The notes beneath the pieces are model-generated. The model did no database searches. It had not been told where the DNA came from and saw only the letters and a program-made list of their open reading frames with translations. This document shows positions 17,280-26,150 of a stretch of DNA of 64,000 nt, piece after piece; position 1 is the first letter of the stretch, and every line of letters begins with the position of its first letter. A program made the translations under genes and the position numbers. Source of the DNA: CALGDE01 sp964655355 (GTDB lineage Bacteria; Cyanobacteriota; Cyanobacteriia; CACIAM-69d); assembly GCA_964655355.1 (NCBI GenBank), contig CAZZMD010000006.1:59287-123286 (forward strand), given 5' to 3'.

Positions 17280-19301
17280 ATGAGTCGTCAAAATAATTCC
17301 CCCAGCATGCGGATTGTGCCCCTTGGTGGCCTGCATGAGATTGGTAAGAACACCTGCATTTTTGAGATTGAAGATGAGATTGTTCTCTTGGATGCAGGGT
17401 TGGCATTCCCCACGGATGGGATGCATGGGGTGAATATTGTTCTGCCCGATATGACTTACCTACGGGAGAACGCCCACAAAATTAAGGGCATGATTGTCAC
17501 CCACGGTCACGAGGACCATATCGGCGGCATTGCGTTCCACCTGAAGCAGTTTGATATTCCGGTCATCTACGGCCCCCGCCTGGCGATGGCATTGCTGTCG
17601 GACAAGTTGGAAGAGGCAGGGGTGAGCGATCGCACGGAATTGCGAACGGTGCAGCCGCGGGAGATTGTGCGCATCGGTTCGAAATTCTTTGTGGAGTACA
17701 TCCGTAACACCCACTCCATGGCGGACAGTTTCTCCGTGGCGCTGCACACCCCCCTCGGCACGGTGATTCACACCGGCGACTTCAAGGTGGACCATACCCC
17801 CGTCGATGGAGAGTATTTCGACTTTCAGAAGCTGGCGGAGCACGGCGAGAAAGGCGTGTTGTGCTTGATCAGCGATTCCACCAATGCGGAAGTGCCTGGT
17901 TTTTGCCCCTCGGAGCGGTCTGTGTATCCCAACCTGGAGCGGATTTTTTCCAATGCCCCCGGTCGGTTGATGGTGACCACCTTTGCGTCATCGGTGCACC
18001 GGGTGAACATGATTTTGGATGTGGCCCAGAAGCAAGGGCGCAAGGTGGCCGTGGTGGGTCGGTCCATGTTGAACGTGATTGCCCACGCCCGCGAGTTGGG
18101 GTACGTCCGCTGTCACGATGATGTGTTCATTCCGGTTCAGGAAATGGGCAATTATCCCGACAACAAGATTTTGATTCTGACCACCGGGTCCCAAGGGGAG
18201 CCCATGGCAGCGCTGACTCGGATTTCCAAGGGCGAGCACCGCAATATCAAAATTCGCGAAGGGGACACAATTGTGTTCTCGGCAAACCCGATTCCCGGCA
18301 ACACCATTTCCGTGGTGAACACCATTGACCGGTTGATGATGCTGGGGGCGAAGGTCGTCTACGGGAAGCAACACGGCATCCACGTCTCCGGTCACGGGTT
18401 CCAGGAAGACCAGAAAATCATGCTGGGCTTGACCCGTCCGAAATTCTTCTTGCCCGTTCACGGGGAGCACCGGATGTTGGTGAAGCATTCCCAAACGGCA
18501 CAAAGTTTGGGGGTGAAGAAGGAAAACATCATCATCATCGACAATGGCGATGTGATTGAGCTGACCCCCGATTCCATGGCGGTCGTGGATAAGGCACCCT
18601 CTGGTATTGAGTTGGTGGATGCGTCCCGGTCCGGCGTGGTGAGCGATCGCGCCCTGAAGGAGCGTCAGCAACTGGCGAACGATGGCATTTTGACGGTGGC
18701 GGTCTCTGTGGAGAAGGATGGCAGCCTGGCCAGCATTCCGTCGGTGAACCTATCCGGGGTGGTGAGCAATATCAATGCGCCTCAGTTGCAAGCCGATGTG
18801 AAGAATTCGATTCACTATTTCCTCGACAACCAGTTTGATCGCTATGTCCGCCGCAATGGTGATGGCAGCCGCGAAACCGATTGGGTGGGCTTGAAGGTGG
18901 ATATGGAGCGGGAGATTACTCGCCTTATGCGCCGACAGTTCCGGGGGGATCCGCAATTGGTTTTGATGTTGCAGACCATCGGTGTTGAGGATGTGGGAGA
19001 AGCGCCCGATAAGGCCCCGCGGGCAACCAGCGCGCCGAAGCCTCGCAACAAGTCGCCCCGCAAAGCGCCCTCTAAAGCATCGGTGCCCGGTCGGTCTGCC
19101 CCCAAGACTCCCGCCCCGACCCGCAGCAATGGCAATGGTGTTCCGAAGCCCATTCCCAAAGAAGCGCCTAAGTTAGCCCCCAAGGCTGCCGCAGGACCGG
19201 TGCCGACTAGCGCCGTGGCCGCCCCTGAATCCGACAGTGGGGAGGAGGCAGGCGGTCGCCGTCGCCGTCGCCGCCGGTCGACGTCCCGGGCTGCCAGCTA
19301 G
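17280..19301 (+). CDS. rnj: Ribonuclease J
   Basis: RNase J is a metallo-beta-lactamase/beta-CASP nuclease with 5'-3' exo- and endonuclease activity in RNA maturation and decay. The metal motif THGHEDH (residues 74-80) is intact, followed by HTGDFKVD, the beta-CASP motifs GSQGEP and PVHGEHRM, and a C-terminal domain. Beyond residue ~575 lies a Pro/Ala/Lys-rich tail of about 95 residues ending in a cluster of arginines, a disordered and RNA-binding-looking extension. The gene follows dapA but after a very long spacer. Confidence 0.96.
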   Translation: MSRQNNSPSMRIVPLGGLHEIGKNTCIFEIEDEIVLLDAGLAFPTDGMHGVNIVLPDMTYLRENAHKIKGMIVTHGHEDHIGGIAFHLKQFDIPVIYGPRLAMALLSDKLEEAGVSDRTELRTVQPREIVRIGSKFFVEYIRNTHSMADSFSVALHTPLGTVIHTGDFKVDHTPVDGEYFDFQKLAEHGEKGVLCLISDSTNAEVPGFCPSERSVYPNLERIFSNAPGRLMVTTFASSVHRVNMILDVAQKQGRKVAVVGRSMLNVIAHARELGYVRCHDDVFIPVQEMGNYPDNKILILTTGSQGEPMAALTRISKGEHRNIKIREGDTIVFSANPIPGNTISVVNTIDRLMMLGAKVVYGKQHGIHVSGHGFQEDQKIMLGLTRPKFFLPVHGEHRMLVKHSQTAQSLGVKKENIIIIDNGDVIELTPDSMAVVDKAPSGIELVDASRSGVVSDRALKERQQLANDGILTVAVSVEKDGSLASIPSVNLSGVVSNINAPQLQADVKNSIHYFLDNQFDRYVRRNGDGSRETDWVGLKVDMEREITRLMRRQFRGDPQLVLMLQTIGVEDVGEAPDKAPRATSAPKPRNKSPRKAPSKASVPGRSAPKTPAPTRSNGNGVPKPIPKEAPKLAPKAAAGPVPTSAVAAPESDSGEEAGGRRRRRRRSTSRAAS

Positions 19302-19338
19302 GGGCGATCGCCAAACTAATCCGTTTTTCTAAACCAAC

Positions 19339-19376
19339 AAAAGCCGGGGACTCTCCAGTAGAAGTCTCCGGCTTTT
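19339..19376. terminator. Bidirectional terminator between rnj and lipoprotein gene
   Basis: AAAAGCCGGGGACT (19339-19352) pairs with AGTCTCCGGCTTTT (19363-19376) with one G-T wobble and a 10-base loop. It has A and T tracts on both sides, suiting the convergent genes. Confidence 0.9.
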
Positions 19377-19417
19377 GCTGATTTTGAGCTTTTGTCAATC
19401 TTTAAGACACAGGACAG

Positions 19418-20050
19418 TTACAGACGAATCGTTTTACTGCCATCGGTAAAGGTGACCTGATCAATGGGCCACTGGGGATTATCCGTGAGGGTTTTGCGCA
19501 GGCTACCGAAGAGGGTAAGTTGTTCGCAGCTGGATAGGGCCTTGAACCGATGGGTGGTGCCGGGGCGTAACCGCAGGGCAACGGTGGCGGTGCGGGTTTG
19601 GGTATCGACCTGGAGCCGATAGCCCCGGATATCCAGATTGTCGCTAGCCACTTCCACCAGGACGCGCCCCACAGCCACTTCAATGGGACGATCGCCCTGG
19701 ACGACGACCCCCTGGGGCACCAGGCGATCGCAGGTGGCATCGGGGGTATACATCGTCAGGGTCCACCGATCATCGAAGTCGTCTGAGGCATCCGATCCCG
19801 TTAACAGCGGATCGGCGATCGCGCCACCGCCGGCTGCTTCGCTGGGTTGGGCCAGGGGCGCCCCCACAGGAACAACATTGTTAAAGGGGGCGATCGTCGC
19901 TTGGGTAATCATCTCAACGGTGGGCTGTAGGCTATCCACCACGGTTGGGGCAGACGCGCTTTGACAGCTAGCCATGCCCAATCCCCCGACCAAGCCAGCG
20001 ATGATGGCGGCAAAATTATTCCAACCGTAAATCCGTCTGCGGTGCGCCAT
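19418..20050 (-). CDS. Probable GerMN-like lipoprotein
   Basis: An N-terminal signal with a lipobox-like GMASC (Cys 29) suggests a lipid-anchored exported protein. After a low-complexity linker, the C-terminal ~110 residues (AVGRVLVEV, YRLQVDTQTRTATVALRL, CEQLTLFGSLRKTLTDN, VTFTDGSK) resemble the GerMN-type domain of cyanobacterial proteins often labelled spore-germination-like; no sporulation role is implied. It converges on rnj across a strong terminator. Confidence 0.65.
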   Translation of the reverse strand: MAHRRRIYGWNNFAAIIAGLVGGLGMASCQSASAPTVVDSLQPTVEMITQATIAPFNNVVPVGAPLAQPSEAAGGGAIADPLLTGSDASDDFDDRWTLTMYTPDATCDRLVPQGVVVQGDRPIEVAVGRVLVEVASDNLDIRGYRLQVDTQTRTATVALRLRPGTTHRFKALSSCEQLTLFGSLRKTLTDNPQWPIDQVTFTDGSKTIRL

Positions 20051-20238
20051 GAAATTTCTATCCTCCAGTGGTGATCCCTAACGATGGGCGGTCGGGATCG
20101 CTGAATCCCCAGCCGCCGTTCTATTCCATGGTTCAGAAATGCTTGGGGTGAACCCGGAAGCTCAACAGGCTTTAATGGGAAAGGAAAAGCGTCAGTGAAC
20201 GTCAACGAGCGTCAAGTAAGAGCGTCAAGTAAAAAGGG

Positions 20239-21288
20239 GTGGTTGTGGGGAATCCCAATGCAGCGGGAGCGACCGGTGAAGCGGCAGAGAATGACGGGGC
20301 GGCAGGAAGCTGGTCCCATCGCCATATTTTGTCCCTGGAAGGGTTTTCGGTCCAGGATTACGACACGGTATTGACCACGGCGGCGAGTTTTCAGGAGGTT
20401 TTGTCCCGGCGCACGAAAAAGGTACCGGCGTTGCAGGGGCAGTTGGTCACCCACTTATTTTTTGAACCCTCCACCCGGACCCGCAGTAGTTTTGAGCTGG
20501 CAGCGAAACGGCTATCGGCGGATGTGTTGAATTTTTCGCCGGGAACGTCATCCCTAACGAAAGGCGAAACCATTCTGGACACAGCAAAAACTTATCTGGC
20601 AATGGGCACCAATATTATGGTGATTCGCCACAAGCAAACGGGTGTGCCCCAGGCGATCGCCGCCGAGATGGATCGGCTGAAAACGGGGGTACGGATTTTA
20701 AATGCCGGGGATGGTCAAAACGCGCACCCTTCCCAAGCCCTGCTGGATTTATTCACCCTCTGCTCCGAGCTCGACCCCAAGCAACCGCGCACCGAAAGCC
20801 TGCGGGGGAAAAAAATTGCGATCGTGGGAGATATTTTGCATTCCCGGGTGGCGCGGTCCAATTTGTGGAGTTTGGCTACCTGTGGTGCAGACGTTCATTT
20901 GGCGGGCCCGCCCACCCTGGTGCCCAAGGATTTTTCTGAGTTTCTGGGGAGCGATCGCCCCCTGTCGGTCCACTGGACTTTAGACGAAGCCCTAGCCGAC
21001 GCCGATTTTGTGATGACCCTGCGGCTGCAACAGGAACGGATGGGGGAATTTTTGCTCCCCAGTGTGCGGGAATATCACCATCAATTTGGCATCACCCGCG
21101 ATCGCCTGAAACTGTGCAAGCCAGGCGTCAAAATCCTGCATCCGGGGCCAACCAATCGCGGCGTAGAACTGGACTCGGACATTATGGATGATCCCCAGCT
21201 CAGCCTCGTCTCCCGCCAGGTGACCAGCGGCATCGCCGTCCGCATGGCATTGCTCTATCTGGTGGGCAGTGGCAAGGGTATGGGTTAG
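20239..21288 (+). CDS. pyrB: Aspartate carbamoyltransferase catalytic subunit
   Basis: It makes carbamoyl-aspartate, the committed step of pyrimidine synthesis. The carbamoyl-phosphate loop FEPSTRTRSSFELA, the swinging-lysine region SLTKGET, HPSQALLDL and HPGPTNRG are all present. About 30 N-terminal residues from GTG 20239 precede the core, so the true start may be slightly later. The stop codon lies inside a 20-bp tandem duplication, and holA starts 43 bases after it. Confidence 0.96.
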   Translation: MVVGNPNAAGATGEAAENDGAAGSWSHRHILSLEGFSVQDYDTVLTTAASFQEVLSRRTKKVPALQGQLVTHLFFEPSTRTRSSFELAAKRLSADVLNFSPGTSSLTKGETILDTAKTYLAMGTNIMVIRHKQTGVPQAIAAEMDRLKTGVRILNAGDGQNAHPSQALLDLFTLCSELDPKQPRTESLRGKKIAIVGDILHSRVARSNLWSLATCGADVHLAGPPTLVPKDFSEFLGSDRPLSVHWTLDEALADADFVMTLRLQQERMGEFLLPSVREYHHQFGITRDRLKLCKPGVKILHPGPTNRGVELDSDIMDDPQLSLVSRQVTSGIAVRMALLYLVGSGKGMG

Positions 21289-21319
21289 GGCATGGATTTA
21301 TGGGTTAGGGCATGGATTA
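21280..21319. repeat. 20-bp tandem duplication spanning the pyrB stop
   Basis: Two adjacent copies of ATGGGTTAGGGCATGGATT(T/A) differ only in the last base. The first copy contains the pyrB stop codon; the second holds an identical out-of-use stop. Likely a recent slippage duplication. Confidence 0.9.
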
Positions 21320-21331
21320 AGGAGTAAGCGG

Positions 21332-22342
21332 ATGGCGATTTATTTTTTCTGGGGTGCCGATGATTTTGCCATGGGGCGGGCGATCGCCAAGCTAGAACAA
21401 AAGACCCTGGATCCCGCCTGGGCCAGCTTTAATTTAGACAAAATTCCCTCCACGGCCGAGGATCCCATCGGTCAAGGGCTCGCCCAAGCATTGACGCCCC
21501 CCTTCGGTGCCGGAAAGCGACTGGTGTGGCTGATGGATACTCCCCTCGCCCAACGCTGCGCCAAAGAAACCCTGGCCCAGCTAGAGCAAACCCTCCCTAA
21601 AATCCCCGACACCACCGTCCTGCTGCTCACCAGCAAAACCAAACCCGACGGTCGGCTCAAATCCACCAAACTGCTGCAAAAGCACGCCAAAATTCAGGAA
21701 TTTTCCCCCATTCCCCCCTGGAAAACCGACGCCCTGATCAAAACCGTCCGTAAAACCGCCACGGAAATGGGCGTCAAACTCACCAACGAAGCCGCCGAAG
21801 CCCTGGCGATCGCCGTCGGCAATCAAACCCGTCAACTCTATGGAGAACTGGAAAAACTCAAACTCTTTAGCAGCCCCCCCGGCAGCAAATCCACGGACCC
21901 AATCGCCGTTGAAACCGTCCATGCCCTCGTCTCCACCTCCACCCAAAGCAGCCTCACCCTGGCCACCACCATCCGCGATGGCAAAACCGCCGACGCCCTC
22001 GGCATCGTCGCCGATCTGATTGCCCGCAACGAAGCCCCCCTACGCATCGTCGCGACCCTGGTGGGACAATTCCGCCTATGGCTCTGGGTCAAAGCCCTGA
22101 TCCAAAGCGGCGAACGGGATGACCGGGCGATCGCCAAAGCCGCAGAGCTGGGGAACCCCAAACGCCTTTATTTCCTGAAAAAAGAAATCCAAGCCCTTTC
22201 CCTCCCGACCCTCACCGAAGCCATGACCCTTTTGCTAGCCCTAGAATTTACCCTAAAGCGGGGCGGGCACCCCCTCGAAACCTTACAAACCAAAACCATC
22301 GAACTGTGCACGCTCTGCCAAACTCAAGGGAGTCCCCGCTAA
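21332..22342 (+). CDS. holA: DNA polymerase III delta subunit
   Basis: Delta opens the sliding clamp during loading by the gamma/delta complex. The 336-residue protein begins MAIYFFWGADDFAMGRAI, as in cyanobacterial HolA, and carries the typical helical C-terminal collar (FRLWLWVKALIQSG, LEFTLKRGG). The start at ATG 21332 has AAGGAG 7 bases upstream; an earlier in-frame start at 21269 would overlap pyrB without support. Confidence 0.92.
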   Translation: MAIYFFWGADDFAMGRAIAKLEQKTLDPAWASFNLDKIPSTAEDPIGQGLAQALTPPFGAGKRLVWLMDTPLAQRCAKETLAQLEQTLPKIPDTTVLLLTSKTKPDGRLKSTKLLQKHAKIQEFSPIPPWKTDALIKTVRKTATEMGVKLTNEAAEALAIAVGNQTRQLYGELEKLKLFSSPPGSKSTDPIAVETVHALVSTSTQSSLTLATTIRDGKTADALGIVADLIARNEAPLRIVATLVGQFRLWLWVKALIQSGERDDRAIAKAAELGNPKRLYFLKKEIQALSLPTLTEAMTLLLALEFTLKRGGHPLETLQTKTIELCTLCQTQGSPR

Positions 22343-22628
22343 CGGTCCCGACAGTCCTCTAGCTTCGGTCACCCTCATTCACCCCTATCGGTTCCCCCAA
22401 TTTGCCTGTAGCGATTACAAACTTTGCGCTTGACTCCCGATTCCCCGTAATATTGCGGAGAATAGGGGCACTCGCGCGCCATAGGCGCTTTCTATCGCCT
22501 ATAATGGCGAGCCGCTGGGCAAAGAAACCAAAGAAACCAAATCCAAGAAACCAACCCCAAGAAGCTGATCGTGATTGAGACCGATATTCCCGTTCCCTCC
22601 CCAGGAACATTACTGCCGATCAACAGAC
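22343..22628 (+). promoter_or_regulatory. Spacer with stem-loop and -10-like box before GTPase gene
   Basis: CGCCATAGGCG (22477-22487) can pair with CGCCT-ATA-ATGGCG (22496-22509). The second arm contains TATAAT at 22499-22504, a good -10 box, though no strong -35 is at the right distance. A smaller dyad CCGTAATATTGCGG lies at 22445-22458. A promoter covered by a dyad operator is possible. Confidence 0.35.
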
Positions 22629-23162
22629 ATGGCTAAAGTATCAAAGAAAATTTGCTTGATTGGAGACTTTGGGGTCGGAAAAACTAGCCTCATTCGCCGA
22701 TTTGTTGATCGACAGTTTGACGACCGATATCTCTCAACGGTTGGGGTCAAAATCTCTCGGAAATTGGTCGAATTGGATGCGTCATTGCCCAATATTTCGA
22801 CCACTGAGGTGCAGCTTCTAATTTGGGATTTGGAAGGGCGGAACAAATTCAAAGCGATCGTTCCTAGCTATCTACAGGGGGCTAGGGGGGCAATTCTGGT
22901 GGCGGACGTCAGTCGTCCTGGCACCTTAAATTCCCTGACAGAACATCTGGAGCAATTCTGCACGATCAACCCCAAAAGTCATGCGATGGTAGCCCTGAAC
23001 AAGGCAGATTTACTGGCAGAGGGATTGCCGCTGGATACGGCCTCCCTCCAACCCGTTGATGAGCATCCCCAAGTGATTAAACGATACTTAACCTCCGCCA
23101 AAACTGGGGATCAGGTTGACGATATATTTGTCCGATTGACCTATGAGATGCTGTCAGCTTAA
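22629..23162 (+). CDS. Ras/Rab-like small GTPase
   Basis: A stand-alone 177-residue G domain: G1 GDFGVGKTS, a threonine in the switch I region, G3 WDLEGR, G4 NKAD and G5 TSAKTG. It is closer to the eukaryotic-like Ras/Rab/MglA class than to translation GTPases. ATG 22629 is used; an upstream in-frame GTG at 22575 adds residues before the canonical KICLIGDFG start. No GAP, Roadblock/LC7 or effector gene is adjacent, so its pathway is unknown. Confidence 0.85.
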   Translation: MAKVSKKICLIGDFGVGKTSLIRRFVDRQFDDRYLSTVGVKISRKLVELDASLPNISTTEVQLLIWDLEGRNKFKAIVPSYLQGARGAILVADVSRPGTLNSLTEHLEQFCTINPKSHAMVALNKADLLAEGLPLDTASLQPVDEHPQVIKRYLTSAKTGDQVDDIFVRLTYEMLSA

Positions 23163-23191
23163 GCCCCGATTCCAGTCATCGGGCGCTATGG

Positions 23192-24160
23192 CTAGACACT
23201 CATTTCCAACATGCGATTGATGGGGGCCAGGGCGGCGGTGCAAATGGGGTCAGGAAGTGTAATTTCTGGCTCGCGATTTTTGAGCGCCAAATAAACCTTT
23301 TCTAAGGTGTTAAGCCGCATATGGGGGCATTCATTGCAGGCACAATTGCTGGTGGGGGGCGCCGGAATGTAGGTCTTACCGGGGGTCGCCTTTTGCATTT
23401 GGTGGATAATCCCAGGCTCGGTGGCGACGATAAAGGTGTCGCGATCGCTCCCCTGGGCAAATTTCAATAGGGCGGTGGTGGAGCCAATATAGTCCGCATG
23501 GCGTAGGACCGGGGGTTCACATTCCGGGTGGGCGAGGACGGCGGCATTCGGGTGTTGCCCGCGCAGTTGAACTAACTTTTTCTCGGAAAAAATTTCGTGG
23601 ACCATGCAGCTCCCATCCCACAGGATTAAATCCCGCCCCGTTTGTTCGGCCACATAGCGCCCTAGGTTCCGGTCGGGAGCAAAGATAATGGGGCGATCGC
23701 TGGGGATTTGGTTGACGATGGAAACGGCGTTGGAGCTGGTGCAAATTATATCGCTGAGGGCTTTGATCTCGGCGGTGCAGTTGATGTAGGACACCACGAT
23801 CGCGCCGGGATGCTGGGCTTTGAAGGCGGCAAATTGGTCCGGGGGGCAGCTATCGGCCAGGGAGCATCCCGCCTCCAGGTCCGGCAATAGCACCTGTTTA
23901 TGGGGGTTGAGGATTTTTGCGGTTTCCGCCATAAAGTGGACCCCGGCAAATAAAATCACATCCGCTTCCGTGTTGGCGGCCTGCTGGGACAGCCCCAGGG
24001 AGTCACCGATGTAATCGGCAATGTCCTGGATATCCGGCTCCTGATAATAGTGGGCGAGGATCACGGCGTTGAGGTCCTTTTTTAGGTCGGCGATCGCCGC
24101 GAAGAGATCCCGGGGAAGGGCGTTAGGGTTAACGGGTTTGGGGAGAGCGGTGGCGAACAC
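23192..24160 (-). CDS. nadA: Quinolinate synthase
   Basis: It condenses iminoaspartate with dihydroxyacetone phosphate to quinolinate in NAD synthesis. The three cluster cysteines are in YINCTAEIK, HPECEPP and the C-terminal CACNECPHM block. VILAHYYQEPDIQ and GVHFMAETAKIL are typical. GTG 24160 (VFATALPKP) gives the usual ~322 residues; the frame extends to TTG 24247. It is divergent from the RNB nuclease gene. Confidence 0.95.
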   Translation of the reverse strand: MFATALPKPVNPNALPRDLFAAIADLKKDLNAVILAHYYQEPDIQDIADYIGDSLGLSQQAANTEADVILFAGVHFMAETAKILNPHKQVLLPDLEAGCSLADSCPPDQFAAFKAQHPGAIVVSYINCTAEIKALSDIICTSSNAVSIVNQIPSDRPIIFAPDRNLGRYVAEQTGRDLILWDGSCMVHEIFSEKKLVQLRGQHPNAAVLAHPECEPPVLRHADYIGSTTALLKFAQGSDRDTFIVATEPGIIHQMQKATPGKTYIPAPPTSNCACNECPHMRLNTLEKVYLALKNREPEITLPDPICTAALAPINRMLEMSV

Positions 24161-24296
24161 TGGCAAAGGTCTGCCCAGGGTGGCAGGCTTGAATAGTAAA
24201 CGGTGCGAATTTTTGTATGGTTTGGCAATTATAGTAGCTTTTACCAAAAAGTGTCAGCGGTGCTCGCCATTGGCAGCAAATCATAGGCAATAAGCT

Positions 24297-26150
24297 ATGG
24301 GAAACGGGTTTTCAGTTGAGGAAATTCAGGCGGCGCGATCGCTCGATTTGACGCCACTTTTGGCGGATCGACCGGCGGCGCAGGGCATCACCATTGATAG
24401 TGAAACGTCGATGGATTTGGATGATGCTTTTTGGGTAGTGCCCCAGGGGGACGGGGCGATCGCCTATGTGTATGTGGCGGATCCAACGGCGGGGATTCCT
24501 CAGGATTCGGTGTTGGACCGGATGGTGCGGGGACGGGTCACGTCGCGATATTTTCCCTGGGGGGTGGATCCGATGCTGCCCACAGCGTTATCCCATGGCA
24601 GTTTGTCGCTGTTGCCGGGGGAAGTTCGGCCGGCGTTGGAGTTGGCGATCGCCCTAGATTCGGAGGCGGCAGTCCATTCCGTGGGCTGGCGATTTGTGCA
24701 GTTCACCAATATGCGGCGGCTGAGCTATCGGGGCGCGGACAAACTTTTGAATAAGCCAGAGGATCCCCTGTTTGCCCAGTTGTCCTATGCCCAGATCTGG
24801 GCCAAGAAGTTGTCAGCGAAGCGGCGGAAGCAAGGGGCGATCGGATCGATTATGGTGGGGGGCATTTATTACGATGAAGAGGGGCGAGCCAGCACCCAGC
24901 CCCTGCGAGCGCAAATGTTGATTGCGGAGTTGGCGATTTTAGCGAACGTCACCGTGGCAACGCTACTGCGGGAGTCGGGCTATCCTGCCTTATTTCGGAA
25001 CCATCAGCCCCGGCACCACACGGATGAAGCCACAAAACTATTTCAAGCTATGCGGGCCGGGGAGCTAAAGGCCAACCAGTTCAAACTAGACGATGAATTA
25101 CGGCGACAACTGGCCTGCAATTTAGGGAAGGCTCGCTATAGCCCCACATTGGAAGGGCATTTTGCGCTGGCGGAACCGGCCTATTGCCACAGCACGTCCC
25201 CCCTGCGGCGGCTGGCGGATTTTGTAAACCATCGGGTGCTTCATGCGATCGCCCAGAATCAACCCCCGCCCTATTCTGAGGAGGAACTGACCGAGCTGGC
25301 GGCCCATATCAACCGCACCTTGGATCAGGATCAGGAGCAGATTGACGAGGTGCATCGCCAAAAGCGCCATTCCCTCTATCGTCGGCAGTTGAACCAGGAG
25401 CGAACGGTGCGATCGCTCGAGGATGATGAATTTATCCGGCTGCTCAATTTCACCCTGAAGGACGAGAATCAGGACGCCGATTTTCCAGCGATTCGGGATG
25501 AGGTGCTACGGCGGGTGGATCGCTTGGGGGTCGCGGAATGGGCGGCATTGTTGACGGCACCGGACATGGTGGAGCAGGAGCCGGCGATCACCCAGGCCAT
25601 TTATGAGGGCTTGCAACAGGCCCCCGAGTTAGCCATTTCCACGTTGGATGTGCTCAAGTCCCAGAAGGGATGGACGGTGGATTTTGAAGTGGAGGGGCAG
25701 CCCGGTCACTGGGTATCACGGGCGATCGTGGATAACGCGGAAGCGGCGTTGACCTCCCCCGATGGGGCGTCCGACCGGCTCAAAAAACAGGCAAGGGGCA
25801 AGGGGGCGATCGCCTGGTGGGAGGCTTATATTCAACAAACGTTGCTCCCCATTGCCGATGCACCGGATCTGGATCCCACCCCGCCAGCAACAGCAGAGCC
25901 TCCCCCTGAAGAGGCTCAAGATCCTGAGATCAATCCCATCGCTGAAAATTTTGTGGGGCAGCTCAATACCCACTGTCAGCGCCAGGGATTGCCCATGGCC
26001 AAAGAATATTATTCCCAGTCGGAAAACGGGGAATTTAAGTGTGAGCTGCGCCTGGAGGGGGCGATCGCCCAGGGTCATGGCCGCAATAAAAAACTATCGA
26101 AACAATGGGCGGCCTACGAGCTACTGAAAACGTTGCAGGTGCTGGATTAG
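24297..26150 (+). CDS. RNB-domain exoribonuclease with two C-terminal dsRNA-binding domains
   Basis: Residues ~20-370 form an RNase II/R catalytic domain. Aspartates 34, 40, 42 and 43 (IDSETSMDLDDA) have exactly the spacing of the catalytic cluster in E. coli RNase II (201/207/209/210), and STSPLRRLADFVNHR supplies the conserved arginine. Instead of an S1 domain, the C-terminus has a convincing dsRBD (residues ~549-617, ending SKQWAAYELLKTL) and, before it, a second dsRBD-like stretch (~446-512, LKSQKGWTVDFEVEG ... KKQARGKGAIAWWEA). No N-terminal cold-shock domains are present. Probable 3'-5' decay of structured RNA. Confidence 0.88.
   Translation: MGNGFSVEEIQAARSLDLTPLLADRPAAQGITIDSETSMDLDDAFWVVPQGDGAIAYVYVADPTAGIPQDSVLDRMVRGRVTSRYFPWGVDPMLPTALSHGSLSLLPGEVRPALELAIALDSEAAVHSVGWRFVQFTNMRRLSYRGADKLLNKPEDPLFAQLSYAQIWAKKLSAKRRKQGAIGSIMVGGIYYDEEGRASTQPLRAQMLIAELAILANVTVATLLRESGYPALFRNHQPRHHTDEATKLFQAMRAGELKANQFKLDDELRRQLACNLGKARYSPTLEGHFALAEPAYCHSTSPLRRLADFVNHRVLHAIAQNQPPPYSEEELTELAAHINRTLDQDQEQIDEVHRQKRHSLYRRQLNQERTVRSLEDDEFIRLLNFTLKDENQDADFPAIRDEVLRRVDRLGVAEWAALLTAPDMVEQEPAITQAIYEGLQQAPELAISTLDVLKSQKGWTVDFEVEGQPGHWVSRAIVDNAEAALTSPDGASDRLKKQARGKGAIAWWEAYIQQTLLPIADAPDLDPTPPATAEPPPEEAQDPEINPIAENFVGQLNTHCQRQGLPMAKEYYSQSENGEFKCELRLEGAIAQGHGRNKKLSKQWAAYELLKTLQVLD

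Noticed and set aside
17988..18671. 227-residue open frame antisense to RNase J
   Set aside because: Shadow of a conserved gene, His-rich and without recognisable features.
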